Assembly: GCF_002284565.1 (NCBI RefSeq)
Contig: NZ_NPKI01000015.1
Span: 620,001 to 684,000, forward strand
Reading direction: 5' to 3'
DNA: 64,000 nt
Source: Mesorhizobium mediterraneum
Lineage (GTDB): Bacteria > Pseudomonadota > Alphaproteobacteria > Rhizobiales > Rhizobiaceae
Position numbers and translations under genes: made by a program. Positions within the stretch are counted from its first letter, which is position 1. Each line of letters begins with the position of its first letter. This document shows, one piece after another, positions 63,865 through 64,000 of this stretch. The notes below the pieces were generated by a model. It was given only the letters and a program-made list of their open reading frames with translations. It was not told the DNA's origin and ran no database searches.

Positions 63865-64000
63865 CTAGGAAAAATAGAACTTTTCGGCGGGGATCATTTT
63901 CGGCGGCGCCTCGCCGAGCGCCTCGAACACCGAGATTTCACAGACGCGGCAAAGGCCGTCGAGGGCGAGATCGTTGGCCTCGGTGCCGAACGGGTCCTCC
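63865..64000 (-). CDS. Bestrophin-family protein (5' partial)
   Basis: C-terminal 45 codons: EDPFGTEANDLALDGLCRVC, EISVFEALGEAPPKMIPAEK, FYFS, stop TAG. E-D-P-F-G-T-x-x-N-D-L is the hallmark of bestrophin/UPF0187 anion channel proteins near their C-terminus. The N-terminal part continues beyond base 64000. Confidence 0.85.
   Translation of the reverse strand, partial: EDPFGTEANDLALDGLCRVCEISVFEALGEAPPKMIPAEKFYFS

Overview
The window is a high-GC alphaproteobacterial chromosome segment, most likely Mesorhizobium or a close relative in the Rhizobiales. The evidence is protein-level: BkdA1/A2/BkdB/Lpd, a LexA-type imuA-imuB-dnaE2 cassette with an alphaproteobacterial SOS box (GTTC-N7-GTTC), ffh / chorismate mutase / rpsP, and many ABC uptake systems. 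It also carries numerous 100-200 bp palindromic intergenic repeats of the kind seen in rhizobia. I see no prophage, insertion sequence with a transposase, rRNA or CRISPR array. One tRNA (Gly-GCC) is present.

Layout. 1-5079: branched-chain 2-oxoacid dehydrogenase operon (E1 alpha partial, E1 beta, E2, E3), broken up by repeat elements, one of which lies in frame inside the E2 gene. 5415-7071: a saccharopine-dehydrogenase-like gene divergent from an Lrp/AsnC regulator. 7316-19992: a probable catabolic island with an NTF2-like protein, SDR, RidA, metallo-amidohydrolase, NTF2-flavin monooxygenase, RpiR regulator, taurine/nitrate-type ABC transporter, Gfo/Idh oxidoreductase and amidase. 20207-27498: a sugar ABC transporter operon ending in a Gfo/Idh-aldo/keto reductase fusion, with a divergent AraC regulator. 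27542-30472: FkbM methyltransferase and a membrane acyltransferase for surface glycans. 30729-33518: small secreted protein, PQQ-type sugar dehydrogenase homologue, orphan higA with a higB remnant, tRNA-Gly. 33752-36616: ProX-type deacylase, thioredoxin-TPR protein, Lon-N-domain protein, Trm112. 36677-42454: SOS mutagenesis cassette. 42590-46000: zincin, TadG-like protein, DUF1737, CoA-ester lyase. 46192-51782: DUF4173 membrane protein with a two-component system, FAD oxidoreductase, GNAT. 51944-59980: leuD, secreted proteins, lytic transglycosylase, amine oxidase-like protein, peptidase, SH3 protein, CPBP protease, glycosyltransferase. 60426-64000: ffh, chorismate mutase, rpsP, glycine-zipper lipoprotein, DoxX, and the C-terminus of a bestrophin.

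The most unusual feature is the repeat population. At least five families (called A to E here) fill intergenic spaces, share swappable internal modules, supply or overlap stop codons of several genes, and in bkdB form a 204-bp element with 16-bp terminal inverted repeats that is translated as 68 residues of inter-domain linker. The second theme is the 7-20 kb island, where an inverted repeat (AAAGCAACAT) and related half-sites occur in two divergent promoters and could be the operator of the local RpiR regulator. All functional calls come from reading the sequences by eye; no database search was run.
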